From positions 23,250,001-23,314,000 of the forward strand of contig OU612065.1 in NCBI GenBank assembly GCA_914767715.1: DNA of 64,000 bases. Direction: 5' to 3'. Under the pieces are notes generated by a model. That model was not told the DNA's origin, did not search any database, and saw nothing but the letters and a program-made list of their open reading frames with translations. Positions 1-11,567 of this stretch are shown one piece after another (within the stretch, counting starts at the first letter, position 1; every line of letters starts with the position of its first letter). The position numbers were made by a program, and so were the translations under genes. The stretch comes from Membranipora membranacea. Its lineage: Eukaryota; Bryozoa; Gymnolaemata; Cheilostomatida; Membraniporidae.

Positions 1-13
1 ATAATCTACTTAC

Positions 14-50
14 CAGACAGAAGAGAAATAGTTGTAAAAACAGACGCCAT
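14..50 (-). CDS. First coding exon of an unidentified gene (partial, runs off the window start)
   Basis: On the minus strand an ATG at 50-48, preceded by a run of A, opens 12 codons (MASVFTTISLLS plus one base). They end at a consensus donor, G|GTAAGT, at 13-12. The rest of the gene would lie left of base 1. The hydrophobic, serine- and threonine-rich start could be a mitochondrial presequence or signal anchor, but twelve residues do not identify a family. It is tandem to HAUS2, about 0.8 kb downstream of it. The call rests only on the ATG context and the donor. Confidence 0.35.
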
Positions 51-853
51 TTTTTCCTAAATTGGTCAGCTATTTAAGTCTTGCAGGAGAAGATCGAGCC
101 TTTCACAAAGTGACACGAGTGAGATAATAGAGACTCCAAGATATCTTTTCATAAAAGCAAGTAAATGCAAGGCCCAGGTTTGTGAAATGGCCCAATCTTT
201 GTAACCAAACAATTAGGAAGTGGCGCCAGGTTTCATTGATGACCGACAACTTGCTGTTGACAGCCCCTTTCTAATCATCATTTTCATCGAACGATATGAC
301 ACTGCTATATTACGATGATTCGCACAGATGGGCTGGTCATTTCACCAATATTGCACATTGCATGATATGATATAGTGACAGCTGACAGGCCATTAACAAT
401 GTACATACACAAAACATATCTTAATTTCCCCGCACAAGATTCAATGTCAATTTTGACACGAAGTTTCTTGGGCATTTCACGTTTCCATTTGAAGTTTTAA
501 AGTTCTCCATTTTAAAGAACGTAAACATTGTGGGGTCGCTAGTAACGGCATTTCATTGTCAACCACCACGTTTGATAGTGGAATGCAACAACCAGCAACC
601 CGGTAAAATTTGAGCACCTAAACATAAATTGAACTTATAGGAACATTTGGTTTAAATGTTTTATATATCTAGTTACCAAAATAAAAATAATAATCAATCA
701 TACATTCTACACTCTATACATCACCCATGGACACAAATATAGCATCATCTTATTTGCCCACCAAACAAAACCTCAATGAAAGCCTTACCTACCAACGAAT
801 TTACACAACCAATATGTCAATGTCAGGGAAACTTATGCAACAGGTGTTTTGTG
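51..853. other. Spacer between HAUS2 and the gene at the window start
   Basis: I see no coding exon here. It should hold the HAUS2 3' UTR, on the minus strand, and the promoter of the exon at 14-50. No clear minus-strand AATAAA is visible, so the HAUS2 transcript end is unresolved. Base composition is AT-rich without obvious repeats. Confidence 0.4.
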
Positions 854-3175
854 TTATAAATAGCCATTGGCCCCAGGATTATCTAGTATCTCTATCCTAG
901 CAAACCTTCTTCCATTCCTGAATACTTCAACAGAAAATCTAACACATACACACACATAACACATTTCTGATAAAATTTTCTGCTACCTGTTAGAATTGGA
1001 CATGGAGCTGATTGTTGTTCTCAGTTTATTCAGTTTCTCAACTTGAATTTGCACAGAATCCATCGTCTGGTTCAATTTCACCAACACTTGATCCTAAACA
1101 AATAAGAAAATTAAAACAGCATATAAATTTTGCCTGAAGTAGTCTGGATTCCTTGAATATTGTGTGATATGAGATGAGGTGAGACTTGCTGAGGACACTC
1201 AACTCCATCTTGTCCTGCCCACTCTCTGAAGTGATGGAAAACGAGACAAAATGGAAGTATTACAGCAAGGTGAAATGTAACACAGTATATTATAGTATTG
1301 TATATAGTATAGTTTGTTAGAGTATAGTATACAATCAGATCTGATGTTGTGTTTGATATGATTAGAAGTGATAAGACTTTGACATGATTATATTTGTTAC
1401 ACTTCTGTTATCACAGTAGGAAGGAAACTTACAGTTTGCTTATTGAAATCCTGTGAATTGTCGGCAGTCCATGATACTGTATCCAGCAGGTTACCCAGAT
1501 CGGAGAGTAAAGGGCTGACCATAGAGAAAAACTCCACTACGTGCCTGAAAATACATTGATTGCAAGAAGAATATAAATCAAATTGAGATTAAAACTATCG
1601 TTTGAGAATATGCAAGTATTACGCACAGAAATACAAGTACCAAGTTATTTTTTCTTGTCATACCACACAAAAGGGGAGAAAACAAAACCATGTCCTATCA
1701 TTTTGCTTTTAATTGAATTACATGGTAAGCTATCTTCGCGTTTATACTTCATGGATTAAGATTTAAGTTGCATACTTATTTTACATACATCACTGGTTTT
1801 GTGAAACTAACTTCCTCCCATATCAATGTAGACCAATTATCTACAGATAGATCATTCCTCATAACCACAAGGGATTTTTCTCAGTTTTCTAATAATGATA
1901 TTTCATCTTTTTCATTTTATACTTCCGCATTTTGCTTACTTGTGCTGTGATGCGTCTATGAGTAGATTTTCACCACTGTGTGGCTGCTGGAGCCTGCTTG
2001 TTATCATGTTTTTGTTGTCGACTGTTTCCCCCAAATGTGAGCTTAGAGCTGCTAGCCTAGTAAGACGAGTTTCTAAATAAATGAAAGTGAACAGCAATGT
2101 ATGAGCAGAAATGATGGCTATGATCAACATGTTAGCGACATAGAGTCCTCTGTTATATGGATGTTTTGATTGGATAACACGCTCCCAACAAATGAGATCA
2201 TACAAATCAAGCTTCTGCGTAGGTAGATGAGGCTTCTGAGGTAATTCGACTTATACTGACAGAAATACAACCACTTTCTGAAATTATACTTTTGATTGAT
2301 TCATCTGATACTGACAAAAATACTGCCACTTTTCTGACAACTATATTTTTGATGGTCACGCTAAGCTATGTCAATGTCTTGCACAATTTTTGTGCAGATT
2401 GGCAGTAGAAGGGATAATAGTATCATAAAAAGACACAAGACCAAGTCAATTCCAGTTTGCCTGCATCCAGAATCGCTTCCCTCCACTGATCAGTCGCTTA
2501 TCAGGAGAGCAAACCCGAATGAAGGCAAGCTGGATCAAAATTGTGCTTAACGGCCAAACATCACTTGAACTACTCACCTATCTTTGTGAGACTTGTTATG
2601 TCATGTGTCTCTTTATCTTGTACAATGCTGTTAATCTGTCGATTCACAGCATTCAGCTTTTCCTCAGCGGCTGTTATATCTGACATAAGGCTCAACATCT
2701 TCACGCTGTCAAACGACTCATACACCTTCTGCTGCTGCTCTGTATCAGCTGGCCGGTCAAACTTTAAAAGTGAATGTGAATATTGTTTTTAAAAAGAATC
2801 TTTAGGATGAACTGAACATCAGCAAACAAACAGTAGTCAAATTTAAGCAAGGACTGTGCTGTCATGAAACTTAGAATTATCTCCTCATTGGTAATAAGGA
2901 GACAACTTGAATTCAAGTTGGATTCAGTTGGATTTCCCCATGAAAATGGGATTCCATTGATTATTTATTGATTGTTTAATATAGATACCAAGGGCGCGAA
3001 TTTACATATTGTAAAACTGATTACTGTTAAAAAGAGAAGCTACATTGTGTAGTAGTCCTCGCTATACCTTATATCCCAAATCACAGGCAAGAGACATCAA
3101 TCTTCTTGTGTTGCCATAACGTCTTTCTTCATCAGCATTCCATGGGTTGCATTCATAACTTGTGCTAAACTCCAT
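854..3175 (-). CDS. HAUS2: HAUS augmin-like complex subunit 2 (HAUS2), six coding exons
   Basis: Coding exons in transcript order are 3175-3068, 2761-2578, 2072-1940, 1544-1433, 1093-987 and 917-854. All phases join, giving about 235 residues, which matches vertebrate HAUS2 in length as I remember it. HAUS2 belongs to the eight-subunit augmin complex, which recruits gamma-tubulin to existing spindle microtubules. Evidence is a near-N-terminal NPW (residues 10-12; HAUS2 also starts with an NPWD motif), a mostly helical coiled-coil protein, and a central block with HL, RLQQP, ENL and a following HVVE stretch. This block lines up in order with the HAUS2 HL, RLLKP, ENLPIEA and RYMVHLLEL region. 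The ATG was chosen because it directly precedes that block; the frame stays open upstream. The terminal exon (917-854, stop 856-854) rests only on a splice acceptor and phase, so the last 20 residues are uncertain. CDC6 lies upstream on the same strand. Identity is from remembered family motifs. Confidence 0.72.
2450..2537. repeat. Foldback element, family B copy 1 (HAUS2 intron)
   Basis: The element starts with AGTTTGCCTGCATCC and ends with GAAGGCAAGCTGGATCAA, whose reverse complement matches the start with a few mismatches. Copies with the same terminal arms occur at 25171-25266 and 48629-48734. The size of about 90-105 bp, the inverted ends and the lack of coding capacity fit a miniature inverted-repeat (MITE-like) element. 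Confidence 0.5.
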
Positions 3176-3456
3176 GATTGAGAGCAGCAGGTATGCTACA
3201 AAGAACAATACTGAGATAACTGAACTTTTATACTAGTTTAAGATCTCAAACGCTGCCTGGTTATGGTAGTAGCACTCTGAGAATGTGGTTGGAAATGTTA
3301 TGCCACTGCCATCATCCTGGGCAACATTTGAGCACTTAAAAGACTAGGCCCTACTTGCATTCACATTTATTCTCACAGCAATATATACTTTCTAAGAATA
3401 GAAATATAAATTCTATTCTAACAATGAAAATCGAGACCTGGATGACCCTTACTTAC

Positions 3457-3510
3457 CATATATAGAGTATTTAGACGAGGAGGGCCAGAGAGGGGATCTG
3501 GTATGTGAGT
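3457..3510 (-). other. HAUS2: Possible upstream (5' UTR) exon of HAUS2
   Basis: A 54 bp segment has a good acceptor (TTTGCAG at 3511) and a consensus donor (ATG|GTAAGT at 3456). It joins the HAUS2 first coding exon, whose acceptor is at 3196-3195, in an open frame. It could be 5' UTR or encode an N-terminal extension. No start codon was found upstream, so I treat it as a non-coding leader. Confidence 0.35.
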
Positions 3511-3662
3511 CTGCAAAGTGCAATAAACTCAAAATATTTCTTCTCTGTACATATATACATTGACCTTCAATAACGAATAATTGTGTTCACACTCATGGTA
3601 CATATGGAAACCAGTCGATTGAACATTTAAACCAGAGGGAGGATAAATCTCAATTCACAATC

Positions 3663-3680
3663 ATATGCATGCATGCATAT
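3663..3680. repeat. Palindromic ATGC microsatellite
   Basis: A short self-complementary run of alternating ATGC units flanked by AT. It can form a cruciform and also matches half-octamer POU motifs. It lies upstream of the HAUS2 leader exon. No function is shown. Confidence 0.4.
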
Positions 3681-4081
3681 ACAATTATTAAGACTTTGAT
3701 CAGGGAGGGTGCTTTGATGACGAGAAATATAAGATGTGATTACGGAATAATCAAAACATGTATTCTATACTCTTTCAAAACGGACTGTCATACGTTTTGT
3801 GGCCTTTGAGTCTGGGGACCGCTGATAAGCGATATTGCCTGTAGTGTTGACTTGACTGTGGGACAATAATAGAAGTATACATCAGTATTTATCAGAGTTC
3901 ACTTAGGCTAGATAAAAGGGGAGGGGATGTTTTGTCGTCTCTTTCGTTTACACCGAGTATCCATCACCGTACAGTGTGTGTAGATAAATAAGTGCTAAGT
4001 GTTTAAGCGATATGATATGGGTCGATATGTAGTAATATAAAATGTATGAGATTGACGGACACAAATGATATTCTTAACAGG

Positions 4082-4183
4082 CATGGGCCCCTGGGACTAA
4101 CATGTCTTTACTTTGCCAATGTCCACTGGGTGGTTGATAGTGGACATTGGCAAAGTAAAGACATGTAGTCCCAGGGGCCCATG
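4082..4183. repeat. Long near-perfect hairpin (foldback family C)
   Basis: The left arm (4082-4126, 45 nt, starting CATGGGCCCCTGGGAC) is reverse-complementary to the right arm (4140-4183, 44 nt) except for one unpaired base. They are separated by a 13 nt loop. A diverged half copy of the same arm lies at about 11179-11222, so this is a dispersed element and not a unique hairpin. It is non-coding. A MITE-like foldback is the likeliest identity; an expressed small-RNA hairpin cannot be excluded. Confidence 0.7.
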
Positions 4184-4269
4184 TTAACAGGCTCAAGCTA
4201 GCTAAGGAGATAACGCACAGGAATGACAGAGCCAATATCCGTGACTGTTGTCAATTATCTTTTACTGTT

Positions 4270-4331
4270 TTGACAAGCTCATGGTGAGTAGGGGGGGGGG
4301 GGGGGAGGGGCAATAAACCAAAGCTTGTCAA
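4270..4331. repeat. G-rich foldback element, family A copy 1
   Basis: Arms TTGACAAGCT (4270-4279) and AGCTTGTCAA (4322-4331) are inverted repeats. They flank a spacer holding an uninterrupted run of 15 G, then A, then four G. The same arms recur at 17351-17400, 56533-56604 and 59973-59996, and in related form at 11540-11567, usually around a G/C homopolymer. Confidence 0.6.
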
Positions 4332-4929
4332 GGCTATTCTGCTTTTCATACTGCAACCCCAGGTGCCCTGGCCGTAGTAGCTTCCCAAAGCATCATCTAC
4401 CCAGCCCACAATAAAAAAATGTAAATAAGAGGTAAGTTAGTTACAAAGTAGATTTAGTTTAGTTAGAACTCTTCAATCAATAGTTCACACATTTGCATCT
4501 GTACATAATCATAGTCACAATGCATTACTCATTCACAAAAGCACAACTGCACAGATAAGACCACAGACCGAGAGAGGCTCCCAGATCCACTTATGAAACC
4601 AGTCCTTCCCCATAATGAGGAATCCTTTCCACATTGAGGAGCCCTTGATGGTTCATCCAAAATATTAATTTCAAACTTTGTTACACAAACTGACTATGAC
4701 ATTACATTACAAAACTAATTATGATAAAATCGTCACATAAAATATGTCTATGCTATACAGCAATTAATGTTATGAATGGAGTGGCTACTTTTGGGGACAC
4801 AACTCCTATTCAGTCAGTACTACTTTGCCTTAATTAATGTACACAGTCTGTGCTTTGTTCAGAATGATGAGAGTGAAAACATGTGAGTGGTTTTGGAAGC
4901 CCATTTCTTAATCAAAGCAGAGTATTGAA

Positions 4930-5125
4930 ACAGTAGATGTACGTGAGCGTTGGACTTAGGATCGCAAGGTCGTAGGTAAGACCCTCACAGGTGCCTGATT
5001 TGACTGTTGCTGGTCACTAAGTCTAGCCGACCCCAAAAAACTAGATATGTTCTCTCTCCAACAAGTTGCTAAAGTCACGGCTCGGTGTTCCCAGTTTTCC
5101 CAATCCAGAAAGTTTTTCCGAGTCT
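4930..5125 (+). repeat. Possible tRNA-derived SINE
   Basis: The stretch GAGCGTTGGACTTAGG followed by CGCAAGGTCGTAGGT resembles the anticodon-arm to T-arm part of a tRNA-type SINE head. The downstream TAGCCGACCCC is like the conserved body of invertebrate SINEs. The A box is not clear and no target duplication was found, so this is a weak call from pattern recognition. Confidence 0.3.
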
Positions 5126-5473
5126 ATTCGCTACGTCTTGACAATGAATGAGAATGGAGATCTTGTTCCATGACTCTTCTAAGACACTACTGCAAATCCC
5201 CTTTACACATAGCCAGCTTCACATGAGAACAACACAACAATCACTTATACAGGAATACAGACTATGATACGTCATGTTAAAAACACAAAACCAAAATGAT
5301 TTAGTCCGAGATTTGTGGTCAACAGAGGTTTTTTTCTCCTGCTCAGTCTATCCTGATTATGGCCTGTTTTTTTGGATTCATTAACTCAAGTTAATTGTTC
5401 AGCATCGTTCACAAAAGTTTCTGGAAATGGGAAAAAAACATTATATGTACTATAGTATTTGGTTTCTGTAACA

Positions 5474-5479
5474 TTTATT
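5474..5479 (-). terminator. Candidate polyadenylation signal for CDC6
   Basis: TTTATT on the plus strand is AATAAA on the minus strand, about 480 bp downstream of the CDC6 stop codon. It is the nearest canonical hexamer I found in the CDC6 3' flank. Confidence 0.3.
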
Positions 5480-5956
5480 TGATATAAGCGAAGCAAAAAT
5501 GACCAAACCCTCATAATGTTATACAGCAAGTTATGATCATTTACTCACAAAGAAATCCACTGGCTATTCAGCTCCTTATACGAGTAGAAAACTTAAAAAA
5601 AAAGATTTATCTTCATAAAATCTAGTATTTATAATAATAAGACAACATAAATTAAAAGCATAGATACAGTTTTTTTTAAAACAATAAGTTATTGATAAAG
5701 CATAAGATAAAACCTTCAAAATAAAATCGTGTTCAGCTAACCTTTCCATATCAAGAAGCTACTAAAATTGAAAGACTACAAAAACAGAGTAGTGATCATG
5801 CAAAATTACAGTCGCATTAGTGAAAAAAAACGTAATAATTAGTAGTAATTGGACATTGGCAAATAAGCCAAAATAATTTGCAGCTCACTCCACGCCCAAC
5901 ATGTTGTTGCATGCACCGCATACACATGACTAGATAACCATCATGGTACTTTCCTC

Positions 5957-8900
5957 TCACAGCCCAGCATTTAATACTGAAGATATGAGGTGCTGGTCCT
6001 TTAGGGTGTGTTCCAATTCTTTTGCATCCAGCTTGAGAGATATCTATAAGCAAACAGAAGTTGTTTCAATAGGGTTTTCTTTAGATTGACATAATTGAGG
6101 CGCTTATGGTTTTCAGCAAAGCACTCTAAAGGCCAAGCTACTACGGATGAAGATGAACATGGTTGTTAGCCAATCTTATGCATCTGGCAGATCTAGCCTA
6201 GCTATGCTATGCATCTGGATGTACTAAAAGTACTCAAATCCTATGTAAAATACGGTGTGTGTAGCTAGACCTTAAAATGGAAAATAAAACTAAATATTAT
6301 ATTATACTCTTTGCTCATTTACCTTCATCATACGAGCATCTTTAGCTTTCTTGAGTGAGATGAGTCCTCGTGTTTCTAATAACTGACAGAGACCAATGAA
6401 CTCAGACTGATCAGTTGGAGTTACGTCCCTTTTCTTACAGACTCGACAGTAAGAATCATGAAGCTGTAACAAAAATAATCATATTGGAACTGGGTGTGTG
6501 TGCAAAAATGATTGACTTGTGCCCTTGAATCAATTTGATGAGGCGGGAACACAATAAATGATCATCACAATCATCACTCGTCGTATGTTGGACCATTTAC
6601 CTCCTAAATACACACCCACAGAGGGCAAAACTCCAACATTGATTGTCACCATCAACTTGATGTTCATCTCTTTTAAAGAATTATGTTTCCATATTAGTGC
6701 AGAGTATCTCACTTATTACAAAATAAAATGTCTACCCGGTATGCCTACCTTGCCAAGTGTGAGTTCTTTAAGTTTGCTTGTTTTAAGCATCAGCAATAGG
6801 GTACAGACTATGAGTTTCTGCTGTAGAGGGAAGGTACTGTTCTGAGTAGAGCTATTAGCGCTGCCGTATACTTCATTAACAACGTTAGCTACCTGAGCTA
6901 TACCGACTGTGGGTGAGGCAAGTTTTGATTGTGGAGTGCAGGAAAGAGATCCACCTAATAACAAAAATTGTTTGATGAAAGCCTTATGGGATAATGGGTA
7001 GTTATTGTAACTTCGTACACCTAGACTTTCAAAACAAAGCTGATTTAATAATATAATATTTTGTTTAATCACTCAAGCACTGACACAAATATATTACCAA
7101 TATTTTACGGGTATGGCTCTGTCTACACAAGAATCATTTTCACCAACTTACGTCCAAAAGAAATATTGCAGTACAACAAAAACAGAAATAAATAGCAGAA
7201 AAAGGCTCAATATCTAATTACCTTTGAGTTTGAGAAGATCAGATTTTCTGCTGGATAGCTGAGCTAGTTCCACGGATCGGCGGCAAATATCCAGAGCCTT
7301 TCTCATATCACCAGCTACAGCGGACACCTTTCTGGCACAGAACATCATAGCAGCTTTATCTAACACCTGGTTACCGGGAGTCTGAGGTGTCTACAAAGAA
7401 ACATAAGCTACTAGTCAATATATGTTCACAAATTTATTACCAAGAAAACAAGTGTAGATGGTTCAGTTGGTTAGAGCGCCAGTCATAAGTTTTAATCCCA
7501 ATGCAGTCCATTGGCTACCAGGTTTGCTTCGTGATGTGTCATATGATAAGACCACATGCTTTTTATCTGCAATTTAAAAAAAAAACCCAACAGCTGCAAT
7601 ACACCTCAAATTTTAGTTTGTCTTAGAACCCCCTATTCCAGGGATATTGAGTATGTTCGAACATACCTAACAAAAACAACACATAATGCATCATATTCTT
7701 ATGATAATGTATAATAATATCTATTCTAAGATGCGTACCTGCTGTAGACGAGATTCTATGACAGTGACTATCTGCTCTTTAGTGTACGGAGCAAAGTGTA
7801 GTAACTCTGGTTTGTACTCAGATCTCACATTCAGTCTGGGTAATATTCTGTCTGTCAGATCCAGAGCGTTAGCTATACCTGCAGAATAAACACTACATTC
7901 AGTGCACACCATGAACAACCTACTTGGATCAGCTGAAAATGGTCACAAAAGGGCAAAATCAGAGTCAGAGCCTCCAGCAAAGCAATTTTTTAGCACCAAA
8001 TCTGATACACACTTGGTTCACAACGGCTATGATACAAATATATGTGTTGATTTCTAGGCTCTCAGGTGATGTAAGGAATAAATTTCACCTACCAATCAGA
8101 ACGAGTCGGCTACTGGGAAGACTCGGCCACTCAAAGATAGTATAGAGCACCTCTTGATTCTTTGAATCTAGCTGATCCATCTCATCAAGAACAATTAACA
8201 CCATTTTACCTAAATAAAGAAATCACCACATATTACAACTGCTGAAACGCTGTGAGACTCACTTTTACATCTCCTTTTCCCAACTGATTGTTTTCGCAAC
8301 ATTTCAATGCAGAGCAATGATCAATGGGTGCGTCAGATCAGCAATGGTTCGTTATTATACTGAACAGCTGTATGGAAATCAATGAAGACATGGTATAGCG
8401 TCATCGCGCTGCAAATGTGCAAACGCTTACCTGAACTTGTCAGGTGTTTCTGTATCATCTGACAGGCAGATTTAGCATTCTTCAGAGAGGCAGCCTTTGA
8501 CCCGAGCATCTCAGTAGCTATACTCTTATACATGGTAAAGGGTGACTTCACAGTCATAGAGTTGATAAACACCTTCTGACCAATGTCCTAAAAAACCAAT
8601 ATCATTTCTACATGAATCCCATACAGCAAAGAAAGTTTATCCTGACAAATCTCCAAAAATTGTGAAAAACTGAACCATTCAATTGACATCTAGTATCAGT
8701 TTTGTTTCAAACCTATTATAAGCAAAATAAGACAATGCACTGATTTCTGCCTTAGATACGAAAAATAACAACTAACCAGATGTTCTTGTTCCAGTAGATG
8801 CTTGATGACAGCAGTTTTACCAGTCCCTGGTGCTCCAGATATGTACAAACTACCCGGATTCTTCTTATTCACTCGAATATCTAGAAAATTCTTGATCTGG

Positions 8901-10971
8901 GTGATCTCTTTGTCTCTACACACCACCTCATCTGGCTGCTGTGTATTCAGAGCCTGCTTGGCATGGGTAAACACCTCTACAACATATATATGTAACAAGG
9001 TTCCAGCTCATTACATCGTAGCCAGTAAGTAATATTATCAAAGGATACACTTATGAAAACATCTGGTCTGAAAGTTTATGGTATGAACATATTGAACTTA
9101 CACTAATCTTATACTCATGGCAGAACATCTCATATGAGAGTACTATGAATTCATTGAACCTATCTTGTCTTTATTAAATTACATATCGTACATAGATTTC
9201 CCAATTATAAAAGCTGTCATTGAACACATCACTTTGTCTGGGCTTTAAGAGCTGACCAACAAGTACTGACCAAATAAGTTAAATACCCACCATGAAACAT
9301 CTCAGTTTTGGTAAAGCTTATAGAAGTGAGGTGCTGTAATGAGGAGCATCAACATACATTACGCTGTTCATAACATCAAACTCAATGTTTCAGTTTGTAC
9401 TAACCTGCCATGTCGGTCTGTATTTTTTCTTTACTCAGACTATCTTTCCTGGGTGACATAATAAGCTTCCTTGGAGATTGGGGTAGCAGTTTTCTGGGTG
9501 ATTGTAGTTTTCTTGGTGATTTTCTTGGTGATTGCTCCACAAGTCGCTTCAATGAATTAGTGACTTTACGAGGAGATGATCGAACAGTGTCTTTATGTGG
9601 TGAAGCTATTTTATCGGTGGTTGACATATAAAGTCTCCTTCGAGGAGACACAGGAAGCTGTTGCTCTTTATCTGAGTTCAATTTAGAAGAAGCACACGAT
9701 CTCCTGGCAGGGCTGCCTTCAGATGTTACTAATTTTCCTGTGTCTTGAGTATTTAAGGCTTTTCTTGGTGATAATACATTTTGTTTTATGGGTGAACACA
9801 AAATGTGCACATCAGTTAGTCTTGGATGGGTTTTAGAGCTTGGAGACACTGTCTTTGTACAAACTGCTTTTCTTGGTGATGTTAGGGTATTTTCTTTACC
9901 TCTACCCATGCTGAGCTGCTTTCTAGCAGAAGTTGGCCGTGATTCTGTAAAATACAACCACAATACCATATGAACTCAGCAGGGAAGCATTGGTTTACAA
10001 CCAAAAAGACAATGCTTTGCTCTAATTCTAGCTGACAGCTGCATTAATTGAACAGATGAAACTGTATTACATTGTGTGACCAAACTGTAAAATAAGATTA
10101 TAATGCAGCAGTATGATTGTAATGATTACCTAGCATTGAAAGAACCATGGTGTCTTGACAATACTAATGACATGAGAAGAGGGATTACCACAAAGATAAG
10201 AAGTGCACTGATGTACTTGCGTACTAATTTGAGTGCAAAGGCTACATGCCTTCAAATGCGATAACACTAAATTTTTATTGTACGACCAGAGACTATAGAT
10301 ATATCTATATCTATAGTCTCTGGTACGACACCAAATAATTCATGTTTTCCTATTATATTTAAATTTTGGACTCCTTACTGATTCACATGCTGATTTTCCA
10401 TTCTTAGTAAATATACATGGCAGTATTTATCTATTAACACAGTTGTTTAGTTTTTAGGAATACCTCTGTGAATTTGAATGAAATATGCACCACATGGTTA
10501 AACTTCAGTATGGTATCCGGATATTACGAATTTCTGAAACAAAGTCTGCTTACCATTACATCCTTGAACAATAATATTACTGTCAAAGAGTTTGCTAGGC
10601 GAGAGAGGAAGATTGTCATTCGCTCTTAGTTTAGTAGGAGAGACTGATTCGGCAATGTCATTCTTTGCTCTGCGTTTGGACGGTGTGGGTTTTTTATCAT
10701 TGGGTATCAATGCTTTAGTAGGTGTAGTTTCACGTGTTCTGATTGCTGCATTTTTACTTTTGGATTTGACAGGTGATTTCTTTCTTGATGAGCGACTTGA
10801 TTTTTCCTCACATAATAGCACATTATCTACAGATGACAAGACAGGTTTCTTGTTGCTACGTGTTGAGCGAGTTGAGGTTTGGTTGCTGTCTGTGATATCT
10901 GCTGTTTTTGTAGTCTTCCTGCGACTGGACTTTCTGACTGGAAATTCTATCTGTGCTTGGACAGGTGCCAT
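5957..10971 (-). CDS. CDC6: CDC6, AAA+ replication licensing factor, ten exons
   Basis: Coding exons in transcript order: 10971-10554, 9944-9405, 8976-8777, 8587-8431, 8209-8093, 7878-7739, 7390-7222, 6954-6749, 6463-6323, 6043-5957 (stop TGA 5959-5957). They total 2175 nt, 724 residues. CDC6 binds ORC at origins and helps load the MCM2-7 helicase in G1. The AAA+ core shows Walker A GAPGTGKT (about residues 368-375), Walker [10 protein letters not shown] (about 443-451), the sensor-1 region [20 protein letters not shown] and the sensor-2 region [12 protein letters not shown]. The last three exons form the winged-helix domain ([20 protein letters not shown]) ending in LNAGL. The basic N-terminus of about 320 residues is much longer than in vertebrate CDC6. 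It carries many SPRK-type CDK sites, a KEN box (GKEN) and a cyclin-binding-like RRRL. The start is the first ATG in the exon; the frame is open to its acceptor at 11004, so a leader exon lies upstream. Confidence 0.95.
7451..7515 (+). repeat. tRNA-like fragment in a CDC6 intron
   Basis: GGTTCAGTTGGTTAGAGCGC is an almost exact tRNA A-box/D-arm pattern. It is followed about 20 nt later by TTTTAATCCCAATGC, a decayed B-box-like stretch. No acceptor stem or complete cloverleaf is present, so this is a tRNA pseudogene or SINE head, not an active tRNA. It lies between CDC6 exons 6 and 7. Confidence 0.35.
10285..10324. repeat. 40 bp palindrome in CDC6 intron 1
   Basis: Two 20 nt arms, starting ACCAGAGACTATAG and ending CTATAGTCTCTGGT, pair without a loop apart from the central bases. 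No second copy was seen in the window. It may be a solitary foldback or a cruciform-prone sequence. Confidence 0.6.
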
Positions 10972-11178
10972 CACAAGTGAAATGTATGAGTGATTGTTGA
11001 CACCTGAAGAAAATGAGAAAAATCATCTAACAGAACCGTGATTGTGAAAACAACAGAAGGTACTAGATTATATATTGTAATGGGTCGATAGGGTCAAACT
11101 GTACCACGTCCACAGTCACTATAGTTTAGCATACATATATAACATTATATAAATATACATTCAAGTGGTCTTGCACAT

Positions 11179-11222
11179 AGGCCCCTGGAACTTGCATGTC
11201 TTTACTTTGCCAACCAATGTCC
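11179..11222 (+). repeat. Half copy of hairpin family C
   Basis: GGCCCCTGGAACTTGCATG followed by TCTTTACTTTGCCAA repeats, with small differences, one arm of the hairpin at 4082-4183. The opposite arm is missing here, so this is a decayed or solo copy. Confidence 0.55.
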
Positions 11223-11539
11223 AGGGCAGGACCGGTATCAACCCAATAAACACCATACATGATACACCACTGCTTTGACAGTCTGATGCTAAGCTACATG
11301 CAGCATGACATAATTAATAACATTATGGTATAGCATTCAATTACAAAAGAGGGATAGATAGGGATTTCAAGAACTTGTGTCTGCATAGTACTAGCTAGTA
11401 GTAGACTCAGTCATTCACTCAAGAGAGTGGACAGACAGAGTGAGAAGATAGAATGTGCTGTTAAAAATTGTTCATTCATTCAACATAGTGAGCATGCAGT
11501 ACATAATCAATGGGACAACATGTGGGTGAGTGGTAGCTT

Positions 11540-11567
11540 GACCTAGCTTGTCATGACAGGCTAGGTC
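11540..11567. repeat. Foldback related to family A
   Basis: GACCTAGC at the left pairs with GCTAGGTC at the right, around a central TGTCATGACA palindrome. The TAGCTTGTCATGACAGGCTA core resembles the terminal arms of the family A foldback elements, here without the G-rich spacer. Confidence 0.45.

Larger units (their letters stand above)
3511..5956. other. Spacer between CDC6 and HAUS2: CDC6 3' UTR and repeats
   Basis: No protein-coding exon recognised. It contains a palindromic ATGC run (3663-3680), a long hairpin (4082-4183), a G-rich foldback element (4270-4331) and a possible tRNA-derived SINE (about 4930-5125). The right end is the CDC6 3' UTR, with a candidate minus-strand AATAAA at 5474-5479. 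The left end is the presumed HAUS2 promoter. Confidence 0.5.

Noticed and set aside
5817-6053. 78-codon minus-strand ORF
   Set aside because: It overlaps the last CDC6 exon in another frame. The correct frame gives [15 protein letters not shown] and ends in LNAGL, as expected for the CDC6 C-terminus.
7451-7515. Functional tRNA gene in the CDC6 intron
   Set aside because: The A box is good but the B box is decayed and no acceptor stem can be folded, so it is listed only as a tRNA-like repeat.
10592-10993. 133-codon plus-strand ORF
   Set aside because: It is the antisense shadow of CDC6 exon 1; the minus-strand frame carries the CDK-site-rich protein and joins the other exons in phase.
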